Positions 8,212 through 15,214 of a stretch of DNA of 36,602 nt are shown here, piece by piece. The position numbers and the translations under genes were made by a program. Source of the stretch: a virus; IMG/VR virus record IMGVR_UViG_3300042260_000800, positions 1-36,602 of that record; one strand, 5' to 3'. Each line of letters opens with the position of its first letter. The stretch's first letter is position 1. The notes under the pieces are model-generated. The model was not told the DNA's origin. It saw only the letters and a program-made list of their open reading frames with translations, and searched no databases.

Positions 8212-9192
8212 ATGAAATCCTGGTACACGATCCGTGCTCGCGCCTCGGGCACGGAAGTGCTGATCTATGACGAAATCGGCGCTTACGGCGTCACAGCGAA
8301 GGGCTTTCTGGCGGAGTTGGGTGCACTGCCCGATGATGCGGCCATTGATCTGCGCCTCAACAGCCCCGGCGGCTCGGTCTTTGACGCAGTCGCCATTTAC
8401 AACGCGTTGAAGCGTCACGCGGGCGAGATCACGGTCTGGGTCGATGGCATCGCAGCCTCGGCCGCGAGCTACATCGCCATGGCCGGCGACACCGTCGTCA
8501 TGCCGGAAAACGCCTTCCTGATGATCCACGACCCTTCGGGGCTGGTGATGGGGACGGCTGAGGATATGCGCGCCACGGCCGAGGCGCTAGACAAGGTGAA
8601 GGGCTGCCTCATTCAGGGCTATGCCGCGAAATCTGGCAAAGCTGATGAAGAGATTGCCGCCCTGATGGCAGCCGAAACCTGGCTTGATGCCAAAGACGCG
8701 CTGGATATCGGCTTTATCGACCGCATCGCCGAGCCCGTTAAACTCGCCGCCTCCTTTGATGTGGCGCGGTTCCGCAACGCGCCGCCGGCAGTAATCGATG
8801 CGGCAAGTGAACCAGAAGTGCCTGCCGTCCCTGAGCCCCAGACTGAGGGTGTCGCAGAGGCCAACACCCAAGCTGACCCTGAACGCCCGGCTGCGGAAGC
8901 GTCAAACCAGGCCGCAGGCGACGCCACAATCGCCGACGCCGCAAGCGTCCGCGCCGAAGCCATCGCCCATGCCCGCGCCGTGATTGATCTCTGCCGCCTT
9001 GCGGGGCAGCCGCAAATGGCAGGCCGCTTGCTCGAGGACGATATCGACCTTGAGGACGTCAGGGCCCGCCTATTGGCTGTGAAGGCCGCTGTAACCCCCG
9101 ACATCACCGCGGCCCATGCTCAACCAGGACGCGCGGCAACCACCAACACCTGGGGCGATGTGATCGCCCGCACGTTCAAGACGAAAGGCTAA
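8212..9192 (+). CDS. Head maturation protease, ClpP-related (S14/gpC-like)
   Basis: 326-residue prohead protease. The ClpP-like domain covers about residues 5-180: NSPGGSVFDAV (50-60), the nucleophile region GIAASAAS with Ser83, and the histidine motif MIHDPSG with His106. The C-terminal half is Ala/Glu-rich and ends in a helical segment. In lambda-like phages this part serves as, or encodes, the scaffold, so it may do the same here (inference). ATG 8212 is preferred to a longer overlapping frame because CAGAGGAG lies just upstream and the ClpP fold begins there. It processes portal and scaffold during head maturation. Confidence 0.93.
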   Translation: MKSWYTIRARASGTEVLIYDEIGAYGVTAKGFLAELGALPDDAAIDLRLNSPGGSVFDAVAIYNALKRHAGEITVWVDGIAASAASYIAMAGDTVVMPENAFLMIHDPSGLVMGTAEDMRATAEALDKVKGCLIQGYAAKSGKADEEIAALMAAETWLDAKDALDIGFIDRIAEPVKLAASFDVARFRNAPPAVIDAASEPEVPAVPEPQTEGVAEANTQADPERPAAEASNQAAGDATIADAASVRAEAIAHARAVIDLCRLAGQPQMAGRLLEDDIDLEDVRARLLAVKAAVTPDITAAHAQPGRAATTNTWGDVIARTFKTKG

Positions 9193-9198
9193 TGTCTC

Positions 9199-9570
9199 AT
9201 GACCACACTCACGGAAGGCAAACACGCGGGTGGCTTCCTCGTTTGGGAAGTTTTGCGCGATTACACCCGAGAAACCGTCACTCTTGCTTCGGGGGCAGGC
9301 AAGATTGAGCCCGGCAGGGTGCTTGGCAAGATCACCACGGGTGGCAAATACACTGGCCTTGCACCTGCCGCGACGAACGGCAGTCAGACGGCGGCCGGCA
9401 TTCTCTGGGCTGGGGTGGATGCCAGTGCGGCCGATGTGCCTGGCGTCGTGATCCTGCGCGGCCCGGCCATCGTCAACCGCCACGATCTCGTTTGGCCCGT
9501 CGGTGCGACGGAGGCCCAGATCGCTGCGGCTACGACGGCGCTTGGCGCGCTTGGGATCGTGCTGCGCTGA
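9199..9570 (+). CDS. Head decoration protein (lambda gpD-like)
   Basis: 123 residues matching the head decoration protein D family: an N-terminal strand (TEGKHAGGFLVWE), PGRVLGKIT, GILWAGVDAS and a terminal VILRGPAIVNRHDL segment. Trimers of this protein cement the expanded capsid. It sits between protease and major capsid genes, as in lambda. A small GAGGCG/CGCCTC hairpin follows its stop at 9569-9587. Confidence 0.92.
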   Translation: MTTLTEGKHAGGFLVWEVLRDYTRETVTLASGAGKIEPGRVLGKITTGGKYTGLAPAATNGSQTAAGILWAGVDASAADVPGVVILRGPAIVNRHDLVWPVGATEAQIAAATTALGALGIVLR

Positions 9571-9615
9571 GGCGGGGCTTTCGCCTCTCGAACATCACAT
9601 CAAGGAGTTTGGCAT

Positions 9616-10629
9616 ATGGCTAGCATGGATATTTTTGAAGGCGATGCCTTCTCTGTCATCGAACTGACGCGCGCGTTGGAAAACATTCCCTTCAAGCCCG
9701 CGACCTTGTCGGGCTCGGGGCTCTTCGGCGAGCGGGGCGTGCGCACACGCACGGTCGTCATTGAAAGCCGTGATGGCACGCTTGCCCTGATCCCGTTCTC
9801 GGAGCGTGGCGCATCTTATGACCAGCAGTCGCCGGAAAGCCGGCAGGTGCGGGCCTTTGTCTGCCGTCAGTTCAAGAAGCAGGATGTGCTTTGGGCGTCC
9901 GAGATCCAAGGCATCCGCGAGTTTGGCATGGAAAGCGTGACCCAGCAGGCTCAGGCCGAGGTTGCGCGCCGGATGCGCCGTCTACGCTCGGACGCTGAGG
10001 CCACCTTTGAATACCATTTGCTGAACGGCATTCAGGGTTTGGTGAAAGATCCGCGCGATGGAGCGGTGGTCGTCAATTTTGCCACGGAGTTTGGCATCAC
10101 GCCAGCGGCAGAGGTCGACTTTGATCTCGACAATACGGCACCGGCATCGGGGGCACTGCGCAAGCGGTGTCAGGCCTTGATCGAAAGCGTGGAAGAAAGC
10201 CTGGGTGGGCTGGCCGTTGGTCCCGTGCAACTGCGCGCGGAATGTGGCTCGTCCTTCTTTGCCGATCTCGTGGCCCATAAGGAAATCCGCGAGACCTATC
10301 TCAACACGGCGGCCGCGAATGAGTTGCGGGGCAGGGTGGTTGATGAGTTCACTTTCGGTGGCATCACCTTCCGCCGTTATGGCGGTAGTGCGACGATCGG
10401 TGTGCCGACGGATAAGGCCTTTTTCTATCCGCAAGGCATCGAGGGCCTTTTTGAAATCTACTTTGCGCCGGCTGACACGTTTGAGACGGTGAACACACTG
10501 GGCCTGCCGCTTTATGCGCGGATGATCCCGGACCGTGAGCGGGACGAATGGGTGCGGCTTGAAATCGAGTCGAACCCGCTGCCGATTTGCACCCGGCCAC
10601 AGGTGCTGCGCAGTGCGAGGCGGACGTGA
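9616..10629 (+). CDS. Major capsid protein (lambda gpE family)
   Basis: 337-residue major capsid protein of the HK97 fold, lambda E type. It opens with the early helix/strand DAFSVIELTRALENIPF. It then has the RTRTVVIESRDGTLALIPFSERGA region, the MRRLRSDAEATFEYHLLNGIQG spine helix in two parts, and the C-terminal PLYARMIPDRERDEWVRLEIESNPLPICTRPQ segment typical of the family. AAGGAG lies 8 bases before ATG 9616. The stop overlaps the next ATG (TGATG). It forms the icosahedral shell. Confidence 0.94.
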   Translation: MASMDIFEGDAFSVIELTRALENIPFKPATLSGSGLFGERGVRTRTVVIESRDGTLALIPFSERGASYDQQSPESRQVRAFVCRQFKKQDVLWASEIQGIREFGMESVTQQAQAEVARRMRRLRSDAEATFEYHLLNGIQGLVKDPRDGAVVVNFATEFGITPAAEVDFDLDNTAPASGALRKRCQALIESVEESLGGLAVGPVQLRAECGSSFFADLVAHKEIRETYLNTAAANELRGRVVDEFTFGGITFRRYGGSATIGVPTDKAFFYPQGIEGLFEIYFAPADTFETVNTLGLPLYARMIPDRERDEWVRLEIESNPLPICTRPQVLRSARRT

Positions 10630-10935
10630 TGACGGCCTTTGCTGAGGCGCTTGGGGTCCTCTTCGGGGACCTCAACCTTGCGGTTGAGATTTGGCATCGC
10701 GATGGCGAGGGGCGTTTCACGAGGGGAAGGGGTGTCCTGCGCCGTCCGGATGAAATCACCGAGTTCGGCGCGGCTCTTGTCTCAGACCACCCGGATTGAT
10801 GTTCGGGTGGCGGATATTCCTGATCCCCGCCCGCAGGAGCAGATCCTGATCGGGGAAGAGACGTTCTTGATCCAGGGGGAGCCGCGGCGAGACCGCGAGC
10901 GGCTGATCTGGACTCTTGATCTCTGCCCTGCGTGA
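10629..10935 (+). pseudogene. gpFII-like head-tail joining protein, split by a +1 frameshift
   Basis: Two frames together make one family-length (~100 residue) head-tail joining protein. Frame A (10629-10799) gives MTAFAEALGVLFGD ... DEITEFGAALV and then runs into a stop. Frame B continues as QTTRIDVRVADIPDPRP ... GEPRRDRERLIWTLDLCPA to 10935. The join falls near 10779-10784, where one extra base (a T at about 10782) separates the halves. There is no good start or ribosome-binding site for frame B alone and no canonical slippery heptamer. So this is either a disabling indel, an assembly error, or unrecognised recoding. The overlapping ATG at 10629 couples it to the capsid gene. Confidence 0.65.
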
Positions 10936-10941
10936 CCCAGG

Positions 10942-11571
10942 GTGAAACTGAAGCTCAACATCGATCACGACATTGTTGCGATGATGCAAGCCGAACTCCT
11001 CGCCGGCGAAAAGGCGGTCTCGGACGCCGTTCGTGGCGCGGCGCTCCGTCTCAAGGCCGATTGGCGAGACCAGATCGCGCAAGCGGGTCTTGGGCAACGG
11101 CTTGGCCGCACTATTCGATCCGAGGCCTATCCCAAAGGGCAACCCAGCTTGAATGCGGCGGCGCTGGTCTGGTCGAACGCGCCGGTCATCGTCAGGGCGC
11201 ATGACAGCGGGCCCTTGATCCGGTCGAAGAGCGGGCTCTGGCTGGCAATCCCGACGGCTGCTGCGGGCAAATCCTCGCGGGGCGGTCGGATTACCCCCGC
11301 AGAGTGGGAAAGGCGGCGCGGATTGTCGCTGCGGTTCATCTACCGGGCTCGGGGGCCGAGCCTTCTCGTGGCAGAGGGGCGGCTCAACAGTCGCGGGCTT
11401 GGGGTGGCTTCCCGTGCGAAATCCGGCCGGGGGCGGACCACCGTGCCGATCTTCCTCTTGGTGCGGCAGGTGAAACTGGCAAAACGGCTGGATCTGGCCG
11501 GGGCTGCGGAGGTGGCGGTGGGGCGTATTCCGGGGGCGATTGTCGTGAATTGGGTGGAGGCGCGCGCTTGA
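10942..11571 (+). CDS. DUF6441-like phage protein (head-tail connector or tail completion)
   Basis: 209 residues, basic. The N-terminal half is helical (GEKAVSDAVRGAALRLKADWRDQI, two adjacent pieces) and the rest is strand-rich (SGLWLAIPT, GRTTVPIFLLVRQVKLAKRL). It corresponds to the DUF6441 family of Rhodobacter-type phages, located between the FII-like and tail-terminator genes. In this position lambda-like phages encode gpZ-like tail completion proteins; that role is inferred from order only. The start is a GTG, 6 bp after the previous stop. Confidence 0.75.
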   Translation: MKLKLNIDHDIVAMMQAELLAGEKAVSDAVRGAALRLKADWRDQIAQAGLGQRLGRTIRSEAYPKGQPSLNAAALVWSNAPVIVRAHDSGPLIRSKSGLWLAIPTAAAGKSSRGGRITPAEWERRRGLSLRFIYRARGPSLLVAEGRLNSRGLGVASRAKSGRGRTTVPIFLLVRQVKLAKRLDLAGAAEVAVGRIPGAIVVNWVEARA

Positions 11572-11585
11572 ATTGCTTCGCGCGT

Positions 11586-11876
11586 TTAATAACCGGCTTC
11601 GCGCTGATGACGAATGGCAAGGATGATCGCGGTTTCTCCATCGAAGCGGTAAAGCGACACATAGCCGCTGTCGCCAAAGGTGATGAACCACTCGCGGAAC
11701 TCGGGTTCCATATCCTCGACAGGTCGACCCGCCCCTGGTTGGGCACGTAAGATGTTCATGCCTTCGCGGATCGCCGCGGCAGCACGGCGGGCTGCGTCAG
11801 GGTTCTTGTCGGCAAGGAAGTGGTAAAGTCGCTCGACGTCCCGCAGGGCTGCGGGTGACCAGATCAGTTGTGGCAT
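11586..11876 (-). CDS. ParE-family toxin
   Basis: 96-residue RelE/ParE toxin: SPAALRDVERLYHFLADKNP at the N-terminus (residues 7-26), AAIREGMNIL, PGAGRPVEDMEPEFREW, and a closing strand YRFDGETAIILAIRHQRE ending EAGY. ParE toxins typically act on DNA gyrase. It overlaps the upstream ribbon-helix-helix antitoxin gene by 13 bp and lies on the minus strand between two late tail genes. It is unlike the ParE-like protein at 1767-2078 in sequence, so the two modules were acquired separately. Confidence 0.87.
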   Translation of the reverse strand: MPQLIWSPAALRDVERLYHFLADKNPDAARRAAAAIREGMNILRAQPGAGRPVEDMEPEFREWFITFGDSGYVSLYRFDGETAIILAIRHQREAGY

Positions 11877-12148
11877 TCAGGACCTGTCGCCACTTCGCCC
11901 GCTTCCAACTTCGCAAGCCAGGCATCGGCTTCCTCATGCGTGACGTGTTTGCCGGTCGCCTGAAACTCCTCCCAGGCCTGAAGTCCTGCCTGACGAAATG
12001 CCTCGCGCTTCTCTTCGCGCTCAACGAACTGCGCAACGGCCTCGCGCAACATCCAGTGGGTGGAGCGATCCTTGGCATCCGCCAACCGCTTGAGGCGGTC
12101 ACGGGTATCCTGATCGAGCTTCACGGCGATGGGACGGATGGCATTCAT
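11864..12148 (-). CDS. Ribbon-helix-helix (CopG/ParD-like) antitoxin
   Basis: 94 residues. Residues 5-45 (IRPIAVKLDQDTRDRLKRL, STHWMLREAVAQFVE) form a ribbon-helix-helix DNA-binding unit. The C-terminal half is acidic and helical and contains EEADAWLAKLEAGE, a common toxin-binding and degradation-prone tail. It is expected to neutralise the ParE-like toxin that follows and to repress its own promoter. The interval 12149-12237 holds that promoter and the start region of the next late gene. Confidence 0.87.
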   Translation of the reverse strand: MNAIRPIAVKLDQDTRDRLKRLADAKDRSTHWMLREAVAQFVEREEKREAFRQAGLQAWEEFQATGKHVTHEEADAWLAKLEAGEVATGPECHN

Positions 12149-12164
12149 GGGGGCAACTCCCAGA

Positions 12165-12182
12165 GAGTATTCACGGGTATTA
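12165..12182 (-). promoter_or_regulatory. Possible operator of the RHH/ParE module
   Basis: Upstream of the antitoxin the minus strand carries two related motifs in tandem, GTAATAC and GTGAATAC, separated by CC. Short repeated half-sites like these are typical of ribbon-helix-helix autoregulation. The call is positional and weak. Confidence 0.25.
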
Positions 12183-12237
12183 CTTTTAGCACATCAGCCA
12201 CCGACGCAGAAGTCACAATTGAATCGAAGGCGGTAAA

Positions 12238-12660
12238 ATGCCCACCCTCCGCGAAACCATCCTCGCCGCGCTCCTCGCGCGTCTGTCAGCGCTGCCCGCC
12301 ACAACCTTGCGTGGGGAGGTGCTGCCTGAACGCATCCCGGCTGCAGGCCTCTTGATCCTGCGCGACGGCGACCCCGGCGAGCCGGAGGTCACGCTGTCGC
12401 CTCTGCGCTATCACTACCGACAGAGGGCGGAACTGGAGGTGATTGTGCAATCCGCACGTGATCGGGACGGATGCTTTGACAGGCTTGTGGCTCAGGTGGG
12501 CGCAGCGCTCGCCGCCGACCGCACGTTGGGCGGTCTCTGCGATTGGGTTGAAGCGGAAGCGCCGCAACCCGTGGATCTGCCGATGGAGGGGGCGGCGCAG
12601 GCGAAGGCGGCGGTCCTCGCCATCGTACTCCATTATTCGCTGGCTGATCCGCTGGGCTGA
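12238..12660 (+). CDS. Tail terminator / minor tail protein (gpU-like position)
   Basis: 140 residues: helix RETILAALLARLSAL, strands LLILRDGDPGEP, YHYRQRAELEVIVQ, then LVAQVGAALAADRTLGGLCDWVEAEAP and a final strand. This alpha/beta arrangement and the place just before the tail tube fit a gpU-like tail terminator that caps the tube. The sequence alone does not prove it. GAAGGCGG precedes the ATG. Its last 28 bp are overlapped convergently by the bactofilin gene. Confidence 0.7.
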   Translation: MPTLRETILAALLARLSALPATTLRGEVLPERIPAAGLLILRDGDPGEPEVTLSPLRYHYRQRAELEVIVQSARDRDGCFDRLVAQVGAALAADRTLGGLCDWVEAEAPQPVDLPMEGAAQAKAAVLAIVLHYSLADPLG

Positions 12661-13052
12661 GCGGCCGGTTCTGCGGCGGCCAATTCGGCAGGGCTCAGTT
12701 CCGTGGGCATCACCTCAACCGGCGCCATCTTGCGGATCTCCGCATCAAGGATCGCCCCGGCTTCAACTGCGAGCGTTTTATATTGCAGCGATCCGGTCAG
12801 CTGCCCTGCCGTTCCGACCGTTACATCCTCGACAAAGGCGGAGCCTTGAACGGACCCGTAGATCTTGGCCTCAAGCGCTTCAACGTCCCCGATCACCTCA
12901 GCACCTTGCTGAAGGGTCAGAGCGGCGGCTCTGATATTGCCTGTGACTTTGGCCTGAACCACCAAAGTCCCGGCATGGCGGATATCCCCGGTCACTTCGA
13001 GATCTGCCGCCAGAAATGATGGTTTTGCCGAATGCCGTGCTGTGCTGTTCAT
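12633..13052 (-). CDS. Bactofilin-family polymer-forming protein
   Basis: 139 residues. Residues about 10-112 have the repetitive beta-helix pattern of bactofilins, for example VTGDIRHAGTLVVQAKVTGNI, here split across its turns as VTGDIRHAG and VTGNIRAAAL. These are followed by GAEVIGDVEAL, AKIYGSVQGS and GQLTGSLQYKTLAV. The N-terminal ~14 residues and the Pro/Ala/Glu-rich C-terminal ~28 are flexible tails, as usual. Bactofilins self-assemble into membrane-associated filaments that position cell-wall enzymes or DNA-partition proteins. One encoded in the late region of a prophage, antisense to tail genes, is unexpected. It could alter host cell shape or surface in the lysogen (inference). Confidence 0.88.
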   Translation of the reverse strand: MNSTARHSAKPSFLAADLEVTGDIRHAGTLVVQAKVTGNIRAAALTLQQGAEVIGDVEALEAKIYGSVQGSAFVEDVTVGTAGQLTGSLQYKTLAVEAGAILDAEIRKMAPVEVMPTELSPAELAAAEPAAQPSGSASE

Positions 13053-13230
13053 CGAAGTCCTGCTTTGTCATCTGCCGCCACTGCTGGCGCTGAAAAAATC
13101 TATTGCCCTAAGCATGAAGAGCCTTCGGCCTCGGCGCAACATATAGGGATTTGGGCATAAGATACCAAAAACGATACCGGCGCCTCAAACGCACGCAGGG
13201 CGACGGAACGAGAGAGAGCAGCTCCCCGGG

Positions 13231-13671
13231 TCAGCAGGTGCCGTAAAAGCCGCCAGAGTAGCGGCAATATTCTGTCGCGACACCCATAGAGATCATGGCT
13301 TCGGCGATGTCGCGGCCATTTGGTAAGAAACACTGGCCGACGAGGCGCTGGTAACGATCGATGTCGATGAGGACGCAGGTCAGCGGTTGGCCGGCGATCA
13401 AGCCGTGTATCGCCTTGGTGGCGGCGGAACCGCCGCGCTCATCACGCTCCGGCGCATCGAGGCCCCAGACGCGGATGGCAGGGTCCACGCCACTCAGATG
13501 AAACGTGTCACCATCTGTGACGCGTGTCACGGTGCCAGAAAACTCTTCGGCGTTTGCCGCGGTCGGCGCGAGGGCTGCGGCGAGGCACATCGCCCCTACC
13601 GCCGCGAAAGTAACGCCCCGCGAGACACCCGTGTCGGCCAAGCCAGCCATATATCTGGACAATCTGTTCAT
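13231..13671 (-). CDS. Secreted thermonuclease (SNase-like)
   Basis: 146 residues. A signal peptide is visible: basic N-terminus, hydrophobic run about 18-38, and a probable cut after TAANA near residue 41. The SNase fold follows: VTDGDTF (51-57), RVWGLDAPE with Arg67, Asp72 and Glu75, and DRYQRLVG with Arg109. These correspond to the catalytic Arg35/Asp40/Glu43/Arg87 set of staphylococcal nuclease. The C-terminus (EYCRYSGG) is typical of small alphaproteobacterial members. It would degrade nucleic acid in the periplasm or outside the cell. It is minus-strand cargo next to the bactofilin gene, with no link to virion assembly. Confidence 0.88.
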   Translation of the reverse strand: MNRLSRYMAGLADTGVSRGVTFAAVGAMCLAAALAPTAANAEEFSGTVTRVTDGDTFHLSGVDPAIRVWGLDAPERDERGGSAATKAIHGLIAGQPLTCVLIDIDRYQRLVGQCFLPNGRDIAEAMISMGVATEYCRYSGGFYGTC

Positions 13672-13741
13672 TCTGCACCCCCGCTCAGGAAGCTGGCAGG
13701 CCGTGCGGTGAACACAATCTATCTTAAGAGGGAGGAAGAGG

Positions 13742-13757
13742 ATGGCACGAGCCCATG
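13742..13757 (+). repeat. Duplicated start of the tail tube gene (upstream copy)
   Basis: Sixteen bases, ATGGCACGAGCCCATG, are identical to the first sixteen bases of the tail tube gene at 15199-15214, and the similarity continues weakly for about ten more. A strong ribosome-binding site (GGGAGGAAGAGG) directly precedes this copy. Translation would give MARAH and then diverge. This is the probable original start of the tail tube gene, cut off when the 13.8-15.2 kb cargo arrived. Confidence 0.75.
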
Positions 13758-13834
13758 CGCGCGGGCATCAGCCACGAGAGCGAGCTCTAACCGCGACAGA
13801 GGACTTATTGACGTTATCAGGCAATTCCAGAACC

Positions 13835-14029
13835 TTACTGTTTACGCGCAACGCGGCGGGCGTGGGCCGCGGCATTGTACCGCCACCTGTAATCACTCGG
13901 TGTTGATGGCATTATAAGCTCACCTTCCTCACACAGTACGGAAAGATGCTTTCCGCGATGGCGCAATCCGATGACACTCAAGCCATTCGAAACGCAGATT
14001 GCCCGGCATTCACGCATGTGCTTATTCAT
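13835..14029 (-). CDS. Small HicA-like protein
   Basis: 64 residues with the HicA-like pattern: an N-terminal helix, a short strand, then HRGKHLSV with candidate catalytic His28, and TPSDYRWRYNAAAHARR near the end. HicA proteins are small RNA-cleaving toxins with a double-stranded RNA-binding fold. A strong GGAGG lies 6 bases upstream of the ATG. It overlaps the stop of the XRE regulator gene by 8 bp, so the two are co-transcribed. No HicB partner is seen, so the XRE protein may be the partner, or this may be a non-toxic relative. Confidence 0.6.
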   Translation of the reverse strand: MNKHMRECRAICVSNGLSVIGLRHRGKHLSVLCEEGELIMPSTPSDYRWRYNAAAHARRVARKQ

Positions 14030-14915
14030 TTGGAGCCTCCATGAGGCGATCCGCTAAATAGGCTTCGGCAATCCATGCGACGCGTTCAGAAGTCCTATTC
14101 GGTGACATCAACTCAAGTGGGATGTCGCGCACGAGCACCTCACCCAATGAGATCGCTTCAGTCGCGGCAGAATCGTTGGCATCAGCACAAAATGGTATCA
14201 GATCAGTAAGGGCGTCATCGTCGTTCAAATTGTAGCAAATGTCGTCGATATGGCACCCATAAAGATCAAGTTCCCGCCCCGCTTTCCCAGCAAGCTCCTC
14301 AAGCAATTCGAAGAAAGGATGCTGCTCGACGCACTCCGTAGTGCGATTGCTTGGATCACTGCTGTAGGGGCCGGATGCACCACTCGCGAGATCGCGCGCT
14401 TCGATGGACTCAATCTCTGCCCAGTAGAGTTCCAGTGCTCCATCTTTTACCCAGCGGATCTCCTCCTCGTGCTGCGCAGGGGCAGCCTTCAATGATGCCT
14501 CCAAAGACGCATACCAATCCTCAATCCGGGAGCGGCGCTGCTTCAGACTTATCTGCGCAACGATGGTGAACAGCATTGGAGCGTAGGCAATCAACGTTCG
14601 CACCGAGACATTGTAATGATGTGAAGTCATCCACAAGCGGTTCAGAGTAAGGCCGTCCATATCGACAACAAGGCGCTGCATCCCCGGGGCCACTTTGCTC
14701 TTGCCGATAAGAGCGTCTGAAGGCGGTTTGAGCAAAGTCTCCAAATCGACACCAAGCGCTACCGCAAGCTTTTCAACATTGGAGGGACGGAGTTCTTCCT
14801 CAAGACGGATCCGCCCAATGGTTTTGGTCCCGATCTTTGACTTTCGAGAGAGTTCGGTCCGGGTCATGCCGCGCTCGCGAAGGAGCGCTTCAAAAGTTTC
14901 TACATTGATACGCAA
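14022..14915 (-). CDS. XRE-family transcriptional regulator with a large C-terminal domain
   Basis: 297 residues. Residues 1-62 are an XRE helix-turn-helix (FEALLRERGMTRTELSRKS, IGRIRLEEELRPSNVEKLA, ALGVDLETLL). The rest is an unassigned helical domain with a conserved-looking HHYNVSVRTLIAYAP stretch and an acidic C-terminal half. The start is a TTG preceded by AGAGGAG. Base composition is noticeably less GC-rich than the tail genes on either side, a sign of transfer. It probably represses its own promoter and controls the HicA-like gene. Confidence 0.8.
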   Translation of the reverse strand: MRINVETFEALLRERGMTRTELSRKSKIGTKTIGRIRLEEELRPSNVEKLAVALGVDLETLLKPPSDALIGKSKVAPGMQRLVVDMDGLTLNRLWMTSHHYNVSVRTLIAYAPMLFTIVAQISLKQRRSRIEDWYASLEASLKAAPAQHEEEIRWVKDGALELYWAEIESIEARDLASGASGPYSSDPSNRTTECVEQHPFFELLEELAGKAGRELDLYGCHIDDICYNLNDDDALTDLIPFCADANDSAATEAISLGEVLVRDIPLELMSPNRTSERVAWIAEAYLADRLMEAPNE

Positions 14916-14940
14916 GTCAATATCTCCTCTGTTCTGCCCG

Positions 14941-14962
14941 ATATGATCAATAGGTCACATAT
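14941..14962 (-). promoter_or_regulatory. Putative operator of the XRE regulator
   Basis: An imperfect inverted repeat, ATATGATC and GGTCACATAT around AATA, lies about 25 bases upstream of the TTG start in an AT-rich patch. Position suits autoregulation by the XRE protein. Confidence 0.35.
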
Positions 14963-15198
14963 ACGCAGGCCACAATGGAAATTTAGTAACCAAATTTCAC
15001 CAAAAATCCGTCATGCTCCTGCTTTTTTGTTTGCGTCTGGGTGAGAAAGTGACGCTGTGGGGTAGATATATCCGTCGTTTTGTATCCATCCTCCCTCACT
15101 CGCCATCTTTCTGACCATCATACTCCAGAGAAACCTAAGGCGCGGCTTGCCTGATTCTCTGAGCGCGAATGCATCTTTGTTCAGTAAAGGAACTTCCA

Positions 15199-15214
15199 AT
15201 GGCACGAGCCCATG
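15199..15214 (+). repeat. Duplicated start of the tail tube gene (functional copy)
   Basis: Partner of the 16-base identity at 13742-13757. The HicA-like/XRE cargo lies exactly between the two copies. Confidence 0.75.

Noticed and set aside
9613-9627. The major capsid start (CATATGGCTAGCATG) looks like the T7-tag leader of pET vectors
   Set aside because: The match ends at once and the following codons are those of the natural capsid family; ordinary coincidence, not vector contamination.
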